NCBI GenBank assembly: GCA_029004655.1
Contig: JAQVYP010000084.1
Coordinates: 1 to 7,640, forward strand
Direction of reading: 5' to 3'
Source: Oscillospiraceae bacterium
Lineage (GTDB): Bacteria > Bacillota > Clostridia > Oscillospirales > Acutalibacteraceae
DNA: 7,640 nucleotides
Shown one piece after another: positions 1 through 6,151 of this stretch. The notes under the pieces were generated by a model. The model was not told the origin of the DNA. It searched no databases and saw only the letters and a list, made by a program, of their open reading frames with translations. Made by a program: the position numbers and the translations under genes. The number at the start of each line of letters is the position of its first letter. Position 1 is the first letter of the stretch.

Positions 1-785
1 GATTCAGCATAGGCTACCATATCGGCGCCAAGTGCAGCTTCAATCACATGATAGAAACCAAGCTTTTTAATGCCGCTAATAACCTGTCCCAGTTTTGCAT
101 AGGTAAATTGACTGGAAATAGATGGTGCTACCACTGCATAAAGTTTATATTTTTCATTATTCTCGCTTTTCTTAATAAGATTAATAACATCAAGAATAAA
201 GGATTTATCCATTATGGCACCAAACGGACATTGATATACACATGCACCACAGGAAGTGCATTTATTATTATCAATATGTGCTGCTTTTGTTTCTTCACTC
301 GTAGAAATAGCCTTGATTTTACATGCATTTTGGCAAGGACGTTTACGATTGGCAATAGAACTATAAGGACAAACCTTTGCACAAAGTCCACAATCAACGC
401 ATTTTGATTTATCAATATGCGCCTTTTGATGGCTGTCGAAGCTGATAGCGCCCCTCCTACATACTTCTTCACAATGGTGAGCTATACAGCCACGGCAAGA
501 ATCCGTAACTTCATATCCGTCCATAGGGCATTCATCACAAGCAATATCGATAACTTCAATAACATTGGGATTGCTTTTATCTCCACCCATTGCAACCTTT
601 ATACGTTCGACAACGATTGCACGTTCTTTATAAATGCAGCAACGCATGGTTGCCTCTTTACCGGGGACAATTATTTTTGGAATATCTGAGATTTTTTCCA
701 GCAATTTATCGTCAAATGCTTGCCTAGCCACTTCACGCAATACTTTATATTTTAAATGTTGCACTTTTGTATCGAATTTTTTCAT
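1..785 (-). CDS. [FeFe]-hydrogenase with multiple N-terminal Fe-S clusters, 3' end off the window
   Basis: This reading frame starts with ATG at 785, preceded by AGGAG five bases upstream, and runs without a stop through position 1, so only the first 261 residues are present. Residues about 83-186 are cysteine rich: C83/C86, then C97-x2-C100-x4-C105-x3-C109, a classic CxxCxxCxxxCP ferredoxin motif at C129-C139, a C151-x3-C155 pair, and a second ferredoxin motif at C176-C186. From about residue 213 the sequence enters the start of the hydrogenase large-subunit domain (VVAPSISSQF, then a LGF...EAALGAD stretch). The H-cluster motifs themselves lie beyond the left edge. This layout fits ferredoxin-linked, probably group B, [FeFe]-hydrogenases, which reduce protons or oxidise H2 in the cytoplasm. 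It is last of the visible operon genes, 11 nt after the phosphatase. Family assignment is firm; catalytic competence cannot be judged without the missing part. Confidence 0.88.
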   Translation of the reverse strand, partial: MKKFDTKVQHLKYKVLREVARQAFDDKLLEKISDIPKIIVPGKEATMRCCIYKERAIVVERIKVAMGGDKSNPNVIEVIDIACDECPMDGYEVTDSCRGCIAHHCEEVCRRGAISFDSHQKAHIDKSKCVDCGLCAKVCPYSSIANRKRPCQNACKIKAISTSEETKAAHIDNNKCTSCGACVYQCPFGAIMDKSFILDVINLIKKSENNEKYKLYAVVAPSISSQFTYAKLGQVISGIKKLGFYHVIEAALGADMVAYAE

Positions 786-796
786 AGTAACTCCTA

Positions 797-1969
797 CTAA
801 AAATAGCTTACTTTTATACGCTTGCCCATTTTTTGAAGACATAGCGCAAGTTCATCTATCAATCTCATTTTTATATTAAAATTAATTGGCAAATCAGGGT
901 TTTGATGTGCCGGATTAATTGCTCGTCCGACGAAAAAGTTTATATCTGTTGCTTCTTCAAACAAAAGTCTTGCTATTAATGATGCACCATCTTTTTTATA
1001 GCTCCACTCCGTATATGATTCATTATTTTCCAAATAATTTTGTGCATAGATCAGAACCTTATTGATTGTAATTATACCCTCAGTCACTAAATCTACGCCT
1101 TCAATTTCAGCAGTTGGAGGAATTTCCTTGTCAAAAAAGTTCAGCTGTGGCTTAAGTGGCTTCCTTAAAAAATCAGCTGCAATTGACGAAGTAGTTCCGC
1201 CACAAACAATATGTTTGCCCTCTTTAGAGAAAAACAGCGCCATCATCTTTGAGCAATCATCTCTATTCTCCGGCGGCCCAATAATCAAGTTCATCGGTTC
1301 TCTTTTTCTGATACGAATAGTGACAGCGGAAGTATCATCACCCGGTTCACCACCATAAAGTTTGTTGCATTCATCCAATAAAATGGTGGTTAATGTTTTA
1401 GCTGTAAAGCCTACATCGTAAAAGGTTTCCATAAAAGAAATAATATCATCTCTTTGCCAGCCAAAGTTTAATGACGTGCCCACTCCGGCGTGAATTGCGC
1501 CATCGCTCACAGCTATAAAAATATCATTTTCATGCAACGCAATGCGAGAATGATATATATCTTTACCGTCGATATTTATCACTGTAGTCGGAATTTCAAA
1601 GTTCTTGCTATTACGAAGCAAAATCACATGTGGATTATCGTATTGAATGATTTCTGCTTCTTCATTATCAACTAATCGAATGATGGTAAAAGTAGAATAT
1701 GCAACTCCTCGCTCCGAACATACCGGCAAAGTAGCAGCAATAGTCTTAACACAATCCTCTATATTCATATTAGCAGCCATCATTGTGGATATTATTGTTG
1801 AGGTAAGTGTGGATAAGATGTTGGCTTTAACGCCACTTCCAAGGCCGTCTGCCAATACCACAACAGTTGAGTTTTCACCTTGATGAGTAATAACGACATG
1901 ATCTCCGCAAAGTTGCTCGCCGTGTTTTATTAAGCTGTGATAACCGATATCGGCGCATAAATTATTCAT
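797..1969 (-). CDS. SpoIIE/PP2C-family serine/threonine phosphatase with extra C-terminal domain
   Basis: The 390-residue protein begins with a SpoIIE-type PP2C phosphatase domain (about residues 1-222). The metal-binding acidic residues are visible in order: D23 in CGDHVV, D41 in VLADGLGSG, D156 in AVSDG, and D211/D212 in GDDTSAV. Such enzymes use two Mn2+/Mg2+ ions to remove phosphate from Ser/Thr residues, often on anti-anti-sigma factors. Residues about 226-390 form a second region with a conserved-looking CGGTTSS patch (256-262) that I cannot assign to a named domain. No membrane segment is seen, so it should be cytoplasmic. Its ATG lies inside the end of the sensory hydrogenase gene (8-nt overlap), with AAGGAG ten bases upstream, which indicates translational coupling. 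The pairing suggests that the hydrogenase sensor controls this phosphatase or shares a target with it; that is inference. No partner kinase or anti-sigma gene is visible in the window. Confidence 0.88.
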   Translation of the reverse strand: MNNLCADIGYHSLIKHGEQLCGDHVVITHQGENSTVVVLADGLGSGVKANILSTLTSTIISTMMAANMNIEDCVKTIAATLPVCSERGVAYSTFTIIRLVDNEEAEIIQYDNPHVILLRNSKNFEIPTTVINIDGKDIYHSRIALHENDIFIAVSDGAIHAGVGTSLNFGWQRDDIISFMETFYDVGFTAKTLTTILLDECNKLYGGEPGDDTSAVTIRIRKREPMNLIIGPPENRDDCSKMMALFFSKEGKHIVCGGTTSSIAADFLRKPLKPQLNFFDKEIPPTAEIEGVDLVTEGIITINKVLIYAQNYLENNESYTEWSYKKDGASLIARLLFEEATDINFFVGRAINPAHQNPDLPINFNIKMRLIDELALCLQKMGKRIKVSYF

Positions 1970-3638
1970 CGGTTATTGACTCCTTCAAATTTGTCAAAGC
2001 AATTTTCGTTTCTGCAGCAGTTTCACCAAGCAAAGATGCAATTTCTTGAACTATTCGCATTTGCTTATCAACAACCTTGTCGGCAATTTCAATAGTCTGT
2101 TGTCTGATAGATTCCTTTTTTTCACGCTCTGTTTCTTCGTCCGTAACGTCACGCATCAAGCACATAAGATGATGATACTCTTTGTTATAAACAATTGTTT
2201 GTTCAATGTATTTATTATACTCAGCGAGATAAGTGCGCCTATCGCGGACAGTGCGACCCGATTGTTTAACATCCATAAATACTTTTGGATCAAGTACTCT
2301 AATAACTTGTTCTCCAAGTATATCAGATGCACTTCTGATATTCAATATTTTTCGGGCAGCTTTATTAATATGCTGTACCTCAAGTTCTTCATTCAAAAAG
2401 ATTATTCCGTTTGGTGAATTATTAATTATTTGATTCGAAAAACTTTCTGCCTTATCTTTAAGGAACGGCAAGCACATAGTTAAATCAGCCTTGCCTTGAT
2501 AAATTGCAACAGCTTTTGCTCTGCACGTATTATAACCGCATGAACCACAATTCAGCTCTTGCTCAGGCTTCATTTTGCCCATTTGTCTTAAAATTGATGA
2601 TATTTCTGCTTCGTCAGGCATTTTCAGCTTTTGGTCAATATAATCTAAAAATTTTTTCGTTTTATCTTTTGGCAATGATTCGACTTTAAAATCATTTTCC
2701 CCCGCATAGGAGGTTACCTGCACAAAATCACGAATCGGTGAACGATGATATTTTTCCATAACAGGGCCACCAATGCAGCTTCCAATACAGGTAGACATTT
2801 CAATAAAGCAATGTGACATTCCGCCGTTTTCAATATCTTTTAATGCGGCAATGCAATTTTCTACACCATCAACGGCAATGTATGTATATTCTTCTTGGTC
2901 GCAAACCATGGTTTTTAAAATGCCTCCGGTTGTCGGAAACAACCTCGCTCTACTATTTTGAGTTGTGTCAATATCAGTTGAAAGTGTAATATTGTTTGAT
3001 GCTAACATATTAGTTAGCTCTTCAAAAGTTAAAACTGCATCGACAATTCCTGTATAGTGATCCGCTTCATCCTTTTTAGCCACACACGGGCCGATGAACA
3101 CGGTCTTAGCATTGGGATTTCGCTTTTTTATATCAATACAATGGGCCTGCATCGGCGATACAACATCAGCAAGATATTTTAATGAGTCGGGATAATGCTT
3201 CTGAATCAGCAAATTAACCGAGTGGCAACAAGAAGAAATTAACACTTCCGGCTTTTCTTCTTTTAAAATGCGCTCATATTCCTTTTTGACAATGGTTGCT
3301 CCAAGTGCTGTTTCTTCAGCGGAAGCAAAGCCCAATTTTTGTAATGCTTTTTCTAAAGAAGAAATGCCGACACCGTTATAATTTGCAATAAATGATGGAG
3401 CAATACTTGCAATTACAGGATCGCCGCTAGCGAGCAGCACTTTTACTTGTTCGGTACTGTCACTGATTTCTTTGGCGTTTTGAGGACAAACAACAAAGCA
3501 CGTGCCGCATAATATACACTCGTTTCCAACAATGTGTGCTTGATTTCCTGAAAACCGAATAGATTTTACCGGGCAATGTCGAATACATTTATAGCAGTTT
3601 TTGCAGTTAGATTTTTTTAATTTCATGAATTCAGACAT
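1962..3638 (-). CDS. hydS: PAS-containing putative sensory [FeFe]-hydrogenase (HydS type)
   Basis: The 558-residue protein has, in order: two [4Fe-4S] ferredoxin motifs (C12-C15-C18-C22 and C41-C44-C47-C51); an H-cluster domain (about 70-325); a further [4Fe-4S] motif (C364-C367-C372 with C389); a PAS domain (about 399-500); and a charged, probably coiled-coil tail. The H-cluster motifs diverge from catalytic enzymes. SSCCHSV (135-141) replaces TSCCPxW, GPCVAKKDE (183-191) has Gly where the usual Met stands, and STCIGSC (282-288) supplies the last two cysteine ligands. All ligand cysteines are present, so a cluster could assemble. This architecture matches group C sensory hydrogenases, which are thought to sense H2 rather than turn it over quickly. 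There is no histidine kinase or other output domain, so output probably passes through the coupled phosphatase gene. The ATG at 3638 has GAGG nine bases upstream; Met5 is a less likely alternative start. Confidence 0.9.
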   Translation of the reverse strand: MSEFMKLKKSNCKNCYKCIRHCPVKSIRFSGNQAHIVGNECILCGTCFVVCPQNAKEISDSTEQVKVLLASGDPVIASIAPSFIANYNGVGISSLEKALQKLGFASAEETALGATIVKKEYERILKEEKPEVLISSCCHSVNLLIQKHYPDSLKYLADVVSPMQAHCIDIKKRNPNAKTVFIGPCVAKKDEADHYTGIVDAVLTFEELTNMLASNNITLSTDIDTTQNSRARLFPTTGGILKTMVCDQEEYTYIAVDGVENCIAALKDIENGGMSHCFIEMSTCIGSCIGGPVMEKYHRSPIRDFVQVTSYAGENDFKVESLPKDKTKKFLDYIDQKLKMPDEAEISSILRQMGKMKPEQELNCGSCGYNTCRAKAVAIYQGKADLTMCLPFLKDKAESFSNQIINNSPNGIIFLNEELEVQHINKAARKILNIRSASDILGEQVIRVLDPKVFMDVKQSGRTVRDRRTYLAEYNKYIEQTIVYNKEYHHLMCLMRDVTDEETEREKKESIRQQTIEIADKVVDKQMRIVQEIASLLGETAAETKIALTNLKESITDE

Positions 3639-3640
3639 TA

Positions 3641-4030
3641 TTATTTTCCTCGCTTATCGTTAGTTTTGCTCAAAAACTTTTCCTTGTTGATAATAAATCT
3701 TTCGTGTGTACCCTTACCAATTAATCCACACTCGTCAAAAACAGCTAGTTTAAATACAAGTCGCTTGCGATCAATTTCAATAAGCTCACTTTCGCAACGA
3801 ACTTCCATGCCAACAGGAGTAGCAGAAATATGTTGAATATTAACGGAAGTTCCAACGGTCGAACTATCTTCATCAAGATAAGGTTTGACACTGGCAGAGG
3901 CAGCTGTTTCCATTAATGCTATCATTGCAGGAGTTGCAAATACAGGTAATTTCCCGCTTCCGATTGTAAGCGCTGTATTTGTTTCGTCAACTATAGCACT
4001 TTTTAATCCCTTTAAGCCAATAGCAATCAT
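3641..4030 (-). CDS. FlK-like hotdog-fold acyl-CoA thioesterase
   Basis: This 129-residue protein is a single hotdog-fold domain of the kind that hydrolyses acyl-CoA thioesters. It resembles fluoroacetyl-CoA thioesterase FlK. The segment FATPAMIALME carries T33 and E41, VNIQHISATPVG carries H67, and GTHERF carries R111. From memory of FlK numbering (Thr42, Glu50, His76, Arg120) the spacings are identical. The phenylalanines that FlK uses in its fluoroacetate-selecting lid (33 and 36) fall on Gly24 and Lys27 here, so fluoroacetate specificity is unlikely. The natural substrate cannot be read from the sequence; a small acyl-CoA such as acetyl-CoA or a fermentation intermediate is a guess. The gene sits 4 nt after the ferredoxin gene and 2 nt before hydS, so it is an integral operon member. 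The ATG at 4030 follows GAGG in the end of the preceding gene. Confidence 0.85.
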   Translation of the reverse strand: MIAIGLKGLKSAIVDETNTALTIGSGKLPVFATPAMIALMETAASASVKPYLDEDSSTVGTSVNIQHISATPVGMEVRCESELIEIDRKRLVFKLAVFDECGLIGKGTHERFIINKEKFLSKTNDKRGK

Positions 4031-4034
4031 TAAC

Positions 4035-4280
4035 TTAACCCTCTTTACTTACATATTTACCATAAATTTCGTTAAAATTATCTTTTGTAACGCCACAAAT
4101 AATTTCATCATCCACTTTAATTGAAACACCTTGTGAATTGCACTTTCCCAAACAAAACGAACCTGAAAGTTCAATCATTTCTGTTAAATTATCATTTTTT
4201 AACCTATCTTGAAACATCTCAACAATTACTCGTGATCCCTTTAGATGACATGAGCTGCCAATACAAACATTAATTTTCAT
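4035..4280 (-). CDS. Thioredoxin-like [2Fe-2S] ferredoxin (NuoE C-terminal family)
   Basis: The 81-residue protein has the thioredoxin-fold ferredoxin signature: C6-x4-C11 in VCIGSSCHLKGS and C43-x3-C47 in FCLGKCN. Together these bind one [2Fe-2S] cluster, as in the small ferredoxins related to the C-terminus of NuoE/HydC. It is shorter than a full NuoE and lacks the N-terminal helical part. It is a soluble electron carrier, probably exchanging electrons with the hydrogenases encoded downstream. It is first in the operon, with the promoter and Rex-like operator immediately upstream. The ATG at 4280 has GGAG seven bases upstream. All four ligand cysteines are intact. Its specific redox partner is inferred from neighbours only. 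Confidence 0.88.
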   Translation of the reverse strand: MKINVCIGSSCHLKGSRVIVEMFQDRLKNDNLTEMIELSGSFCLGKCNSQGVSIKVDDEIICGVTKDNFNEIYGKYVSKEG

Positions 4281-4300
4281 TCTTATTCTCCCATGCGTCC

Positions 4301-4321
4301 AGCTGTCTTTAGGCTGTCCAA
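4301..4321 (-). promoter_or_regulatory. Tandem SpoIIID-like boxes in the hydrogenase operon leader
   Basis: Read on the minus strand, TTGGACAGCC (4321-4312) and AAAGACAGCT (4310-4301) each fit the published Bacillus SpoIIID consensus WWRRACARNY at every position and lie 11 bases apart, one helical turn. The first box recurs upstream of the sipL-type gene. The consensus is degenerate, so roughly four chance matches would be expected in a window of this size. Binding is therefore an inference. Confidence 0.35.
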
Positions 4322-4329
4322 TTTATATT

Positions 4330-4347
4330 ATGTTAATATTTTAACAA
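4330..4347. promoter_or_regulatory. Rex operator (NADH/NAD+-responsive repressor site)
   Basis: The site reads ATGTTAA-TATT-TTAACAA on the plus strand. The established clostridial Rex consensus is TTGTTAA-N4-TTAACAA, so 13 of the 14 defined positions match and the inverted repeat is intact. It overlaps the predicted -10 of the hydrogenase operon promoter, the right position for repression. Rex leaves DNA when NADH is high, which would switch on electron-sink genes such as hydrogenases. Rex control of hydrogenase genes is known in other anaerobes. Confidence 0.8.
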
Positions 4348-4366
4348 ATTTCTGTTGAAATGTAAA
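4338..4366 (-). promoter_or_regulatory. Predicted sigma-A promoter of the hydrogenase operon
   Basis: On the minus strand a -35 hexamer TTTACA (4366-4361) is followed after 17 bases by a -10 hexamer TAAAAT (4343-4338); each differs from consensus at one position. Transcription would start near 4331, giving a leader of about 50 nt before the ferredoxin ATG. The -10 lies inside the Rex operator. Other AT-rich -10 candidates (for example TATAA at 4327-4323) exist nearby, so the exact start is uncertain. Confidence 0.5.
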
Positions 4367-4381
4367 TGGCAAAAAATGCAT

Positions 4382-4401
4382 ATCGATTAATATTTATCGA
4401 T
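4382..4401. repeat. Near-perfect 20-bp palindrome upstream of the hydrogenase promoter
   Basis: Two ATCGAT arms (4382-4387 and 4396-4401) flank TAATATTT. Only one mirrored pair of positions breaks full dyad symmetry. The centre lies about 60 bp upstream of the predicted transcription start, a typical position for an activator dimer. I do not recognise the regulator, and an AT-rich chance palindrome is possible. Confidence 0.35.
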
Positions 4402-4430
4402 GGCAGATTGTAAAATGAAGTTGCAATAGC

Positions 4431-4467
4431 AAAAAAACCGCATGTTTTTAAACACACGGTTTTTTAT
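4431..4467 (-). terminator. Intrinsic terminator after the sipL-type gene
   Basis: An 8-bp stem (4437-4444 with 4453-4460) encloses an 8-base loop, with an A-run at 4431-4437 that becomes a U-tract on the minus-strand transcript. In minus-strand RNA the two non-Watson-Crick positions are G-U wobbles, whereas on the plus strand they would be C/A mismatches. This supports termination of the minus-strand gene ending at 4491. Confidence 0.85.
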
Positions 4468-4490
4468 GATATAAAAATATATAGTTTTAG

Positions 4491-6026
4491 TTAAACACAT
4501 GGAATAAGCAACATCTTGTCTTGAGTTACATTATCCCCTTTAATATCATTAATAGAGCAAATATGTTTAGGCGATGTATTGTATTTACGAGCAATATCCC
4601 AAACATTTTCACCGGAATCGGCATAGTAAATAATCAGTGCAATATCATTTGATTTTTTCTTTGGAGAATTTTCATTAATAGTAACTTCTGTAACCAATGG
4701 GATTTTTCCAACATCAAAAACTGATGCAGAAATATTAAGTTCTATTCTTGTCTCCAGTCTGCTGCTGTCAAATAGAGTGTAACTTGCTGCTATTGCCTCA
4801 ACTTGTGGCTCACATTTCATGATTGTAGGAGACTTTTCAAGTTCAAAATTATACTCATATTCTACGGGTCGCTCGTAATAAACCGGCATGTCATCGCTGT
4901 CATAAGCCAAAATACATATATCGACTGTGCCATTGATAACAAGATTTTTATTATCTTTTTTGACGTTACCAACCTGCGATTCACACCATAGGTCGACAAC
5001 AGTTCCGATAGCATTTTCGGAGAACTCTAATGTTTTTTTGCAAGAATATCTTTCGTTAATTTGAGATATTATTTTCTCAAAAGCAACGTCTTCAGTAACT
5101 ACGTCTGCATCATATTTAGTTGAAAAAGCATCAAATAAAACCGGCACTTCATTATTACAAAATGCAGTTGCGCACACGCATAATTTTGATTCAAGCATCA
5201 AGTTTCTAACTTCGCCGTTGATTCCGGTACGCGGCTTTAGATCAAAACTAATTACCTCAATAGAAGTATCACATTCACAGTTTTCTGTAATGCCATCTAC
5301 ATCCATGATTTGCGAGAACGGAATCGTACTTTCAAGCAACTGTGGTCTGCCGTCTGGATCGGGGCAATACAATGCACTAACCATTAATTCGCCCTTGATA
5401 ACCGCTTTGTTGCTTATGATTTTGGTATCATTTATAACTGCACGGGCATCACATCTGATTAGCGAACGAATCGAAGGTTTACCCTGCCCCAATTCAATTT
5501 CATCTTCAACAATTAAATGCTTTTCAGAAGCACCCATAGGAATTGTTGCGTTTGCTGTTCCTAATTTTTGTTGGATTTCAATATCATCGATATCCGAAAT
5601 TATTTGTGCTGTTTTTTTTGAGGTTACTTTTACAAACAGTCCAATAGCACCGTGCAAATCAACTTTTCTCGGATTAACTGCCCTGCAATTCATGTAATTT
5701 TGTTTTGCCTTAACATTAACAGATGCATATTCGGCAGGGTCACCAACATCAACATTTTTGGTGAACGGCATTGAATACTCATAACTATTAATTTTGTTTT
5801 CACCGTCGGCGAAAATCAGGGTAAAATAAATTACGCCATCAATTCCAATTTGCGCTCCATTAATAGATTTGGATGAAATCCTTGGCTTTACTCTACATTT
5901 CAGAATCCGAGAAATATCCGGACAGTAGTCCGGCAGTGTAAATTCTGTATCTACACTTTGCTCAGCCATCTGGTCATATATAATATCTCCAACTGTAACG
6001 CCAAATCTTGTAACCTTCAAGTCCAT
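4491..6026 (-). CDS. sipL: SPOCS (DUF3794)/LysM protein, SipL-like spore morphogenetic protein
   Basis: The 511-residue protein consists of repeated SPOCS/DUF3794 modules (roughly residues 25-130, 170-290 and 310-420) and a C-terminal LysM domain (about 468-511, containing SGENVWDIARKYN and a KMLLIP end). The LPDYCPDISRILKC stretch (31-44) is the SPOCS hallmark. The length and order match Clostridioides difficile SipL (about 520 residues), which binds SpoIVA through its LysM domain and anchors the coat around the forespore in the mother cell. There is no signal peptide, consistent with a mother-cell cytosolic protein. Other SPOCS-LysM paralogues exist in Clostridia, so strict sipL orthology is likely but not proven; adjacency to spoVM favours it. 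The gene stands alone between its own promoter region and terminator. GGAG is 11 bases before the ATG at 6026, a rather long spacing. Confidence 0.82.
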   Translation of the reverse strand: MDLKVTRFGVTVGDIIYDQMAEQSVDTEFTLPDYCPDISRILKCRVKPRISSKSINGAQIGIDGVIYFTLIFADGENKINSYEYSMPFTKNVDVGDPAEYASVNVKAKQNYMNCRAVNPRKVDLHGAIGLFVKVTSKKTAQIISDIDDIEIQQKLGTANATIPMGASEKHLIVEDEIELGQGKPSIRSLIRCDARAVINDTKIISNKAVIKGELMVSALYCPDPDGRPQLLESTIPFSQIMDVDGITENCECDTSIEVISFDLKPRTGINGEVRNLMLESKLCVCATAFCNNEVPVLFDAFSTKYDADVVTEDVAFEKIISQINERYSCKKTLEFSENAIGTVVDLWCESQVGNVKKDNKNLVINGTVDICILAYDSDDMPVYYERPVEYEYNFELEKSPTIMKCEPQVEAIAASYTLFDSSRLETRIELNISASVFDVGKIPLVTEVTINENSPKKKSNDIALIIYYADSGENVWDIARKYNTSPKHICSINDIKGDNVTQDKMLLIPCV

Positions 6027-6080
6027 ATTTACATTCTCTCCTTTTGGTACAAAGTATCAATCAACTAATTAATAATATTC

Positions 6081-6097
6081 GGCTGTCCAATATTATA
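6081..6097 (-). promoter_or_regulatory. Candidate promoter and SpoIIID-like box upstream of sipL
   Basis: On the minus strand TATAAT (6097-6092) is followed directly by ATTGGACAGCC (6091-6081). The embedded TTGGACAGCC fits the SpoIIID consensus WWRRACARNY throughout. The same 11-mer, also just after a TATAA, occurs upstream of the hydrogenase operon. No convincing -35 sits 17 bases upstream of the TATAAT. TAATATT (6095-6089) also fits a sigma-E -35 pattern (KMATATT), but the expected -10 at 14 bases is poor. The sigma factor is therefore unresolved. Confidence 0.35.
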
Positions 6098-6106
6098 GAA
6101 CAAAAT

Positions 6107-6139
6107 TAAAAAAGGACCTGAGATATTTCTCAGATCCTC
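6107..6139 (-). terminator. Intrinsic terminator after spoVM
   Basis: An 11-bp stem (6113-6123 with 6128-6138) encloses a 4-base loop. The A-run at 6108-6113 gives a U-tract in the minus-strand transcript. One position pairs as G-U only in minus-strand RNA. It lies 13 nt after the spoVM stop and separates spoVM from the sipL transcription unit. Confidence 0.9.
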
Positions 6140-6151
6140 TTATGTAAAATT

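Noticed and set aside
48..407. Plus-strand open frame of 119 codons at the left end
   Set aside because: It is antisense to the cysteine-motif region of the hydrogenase, whose minus-strand frame has clear ferredoxin motifs.
212..472. Minus-strand 86-codon frame
   Set aside because: It is in another frame of the same strand as the hydrogenase and is basic/hydrophobic shadow sequence without motifs.
1062..1358. Plus-strand open frame of 98 codons antisense to the phosphatase
   Set aside because: It shows no domain, and the minus-strand protein is continuous and convincing.
3641..4030. Fluoroacetate resistance function for the thioesterase
   Set aside because: The catalytic residues match FlK, but the lid phenylalanines needed for fluoroacetyl selectivity are absent and the context is hydrogen metabolism.
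4281..4490. Riboswitch or small RNA in the longest intergenic region
   Set aside because: The region is accounted for by promoter, Rex site, palindrome and terminator; no extended conserved RNA fold was seen.
5218..5697. Plus-strand open frame of 159 codons opposite sipL
   Set aside because: It lies wholly antisense to a well-supported SPOCS domain gene, has no recognisable domain, and looks like a complement shadow.
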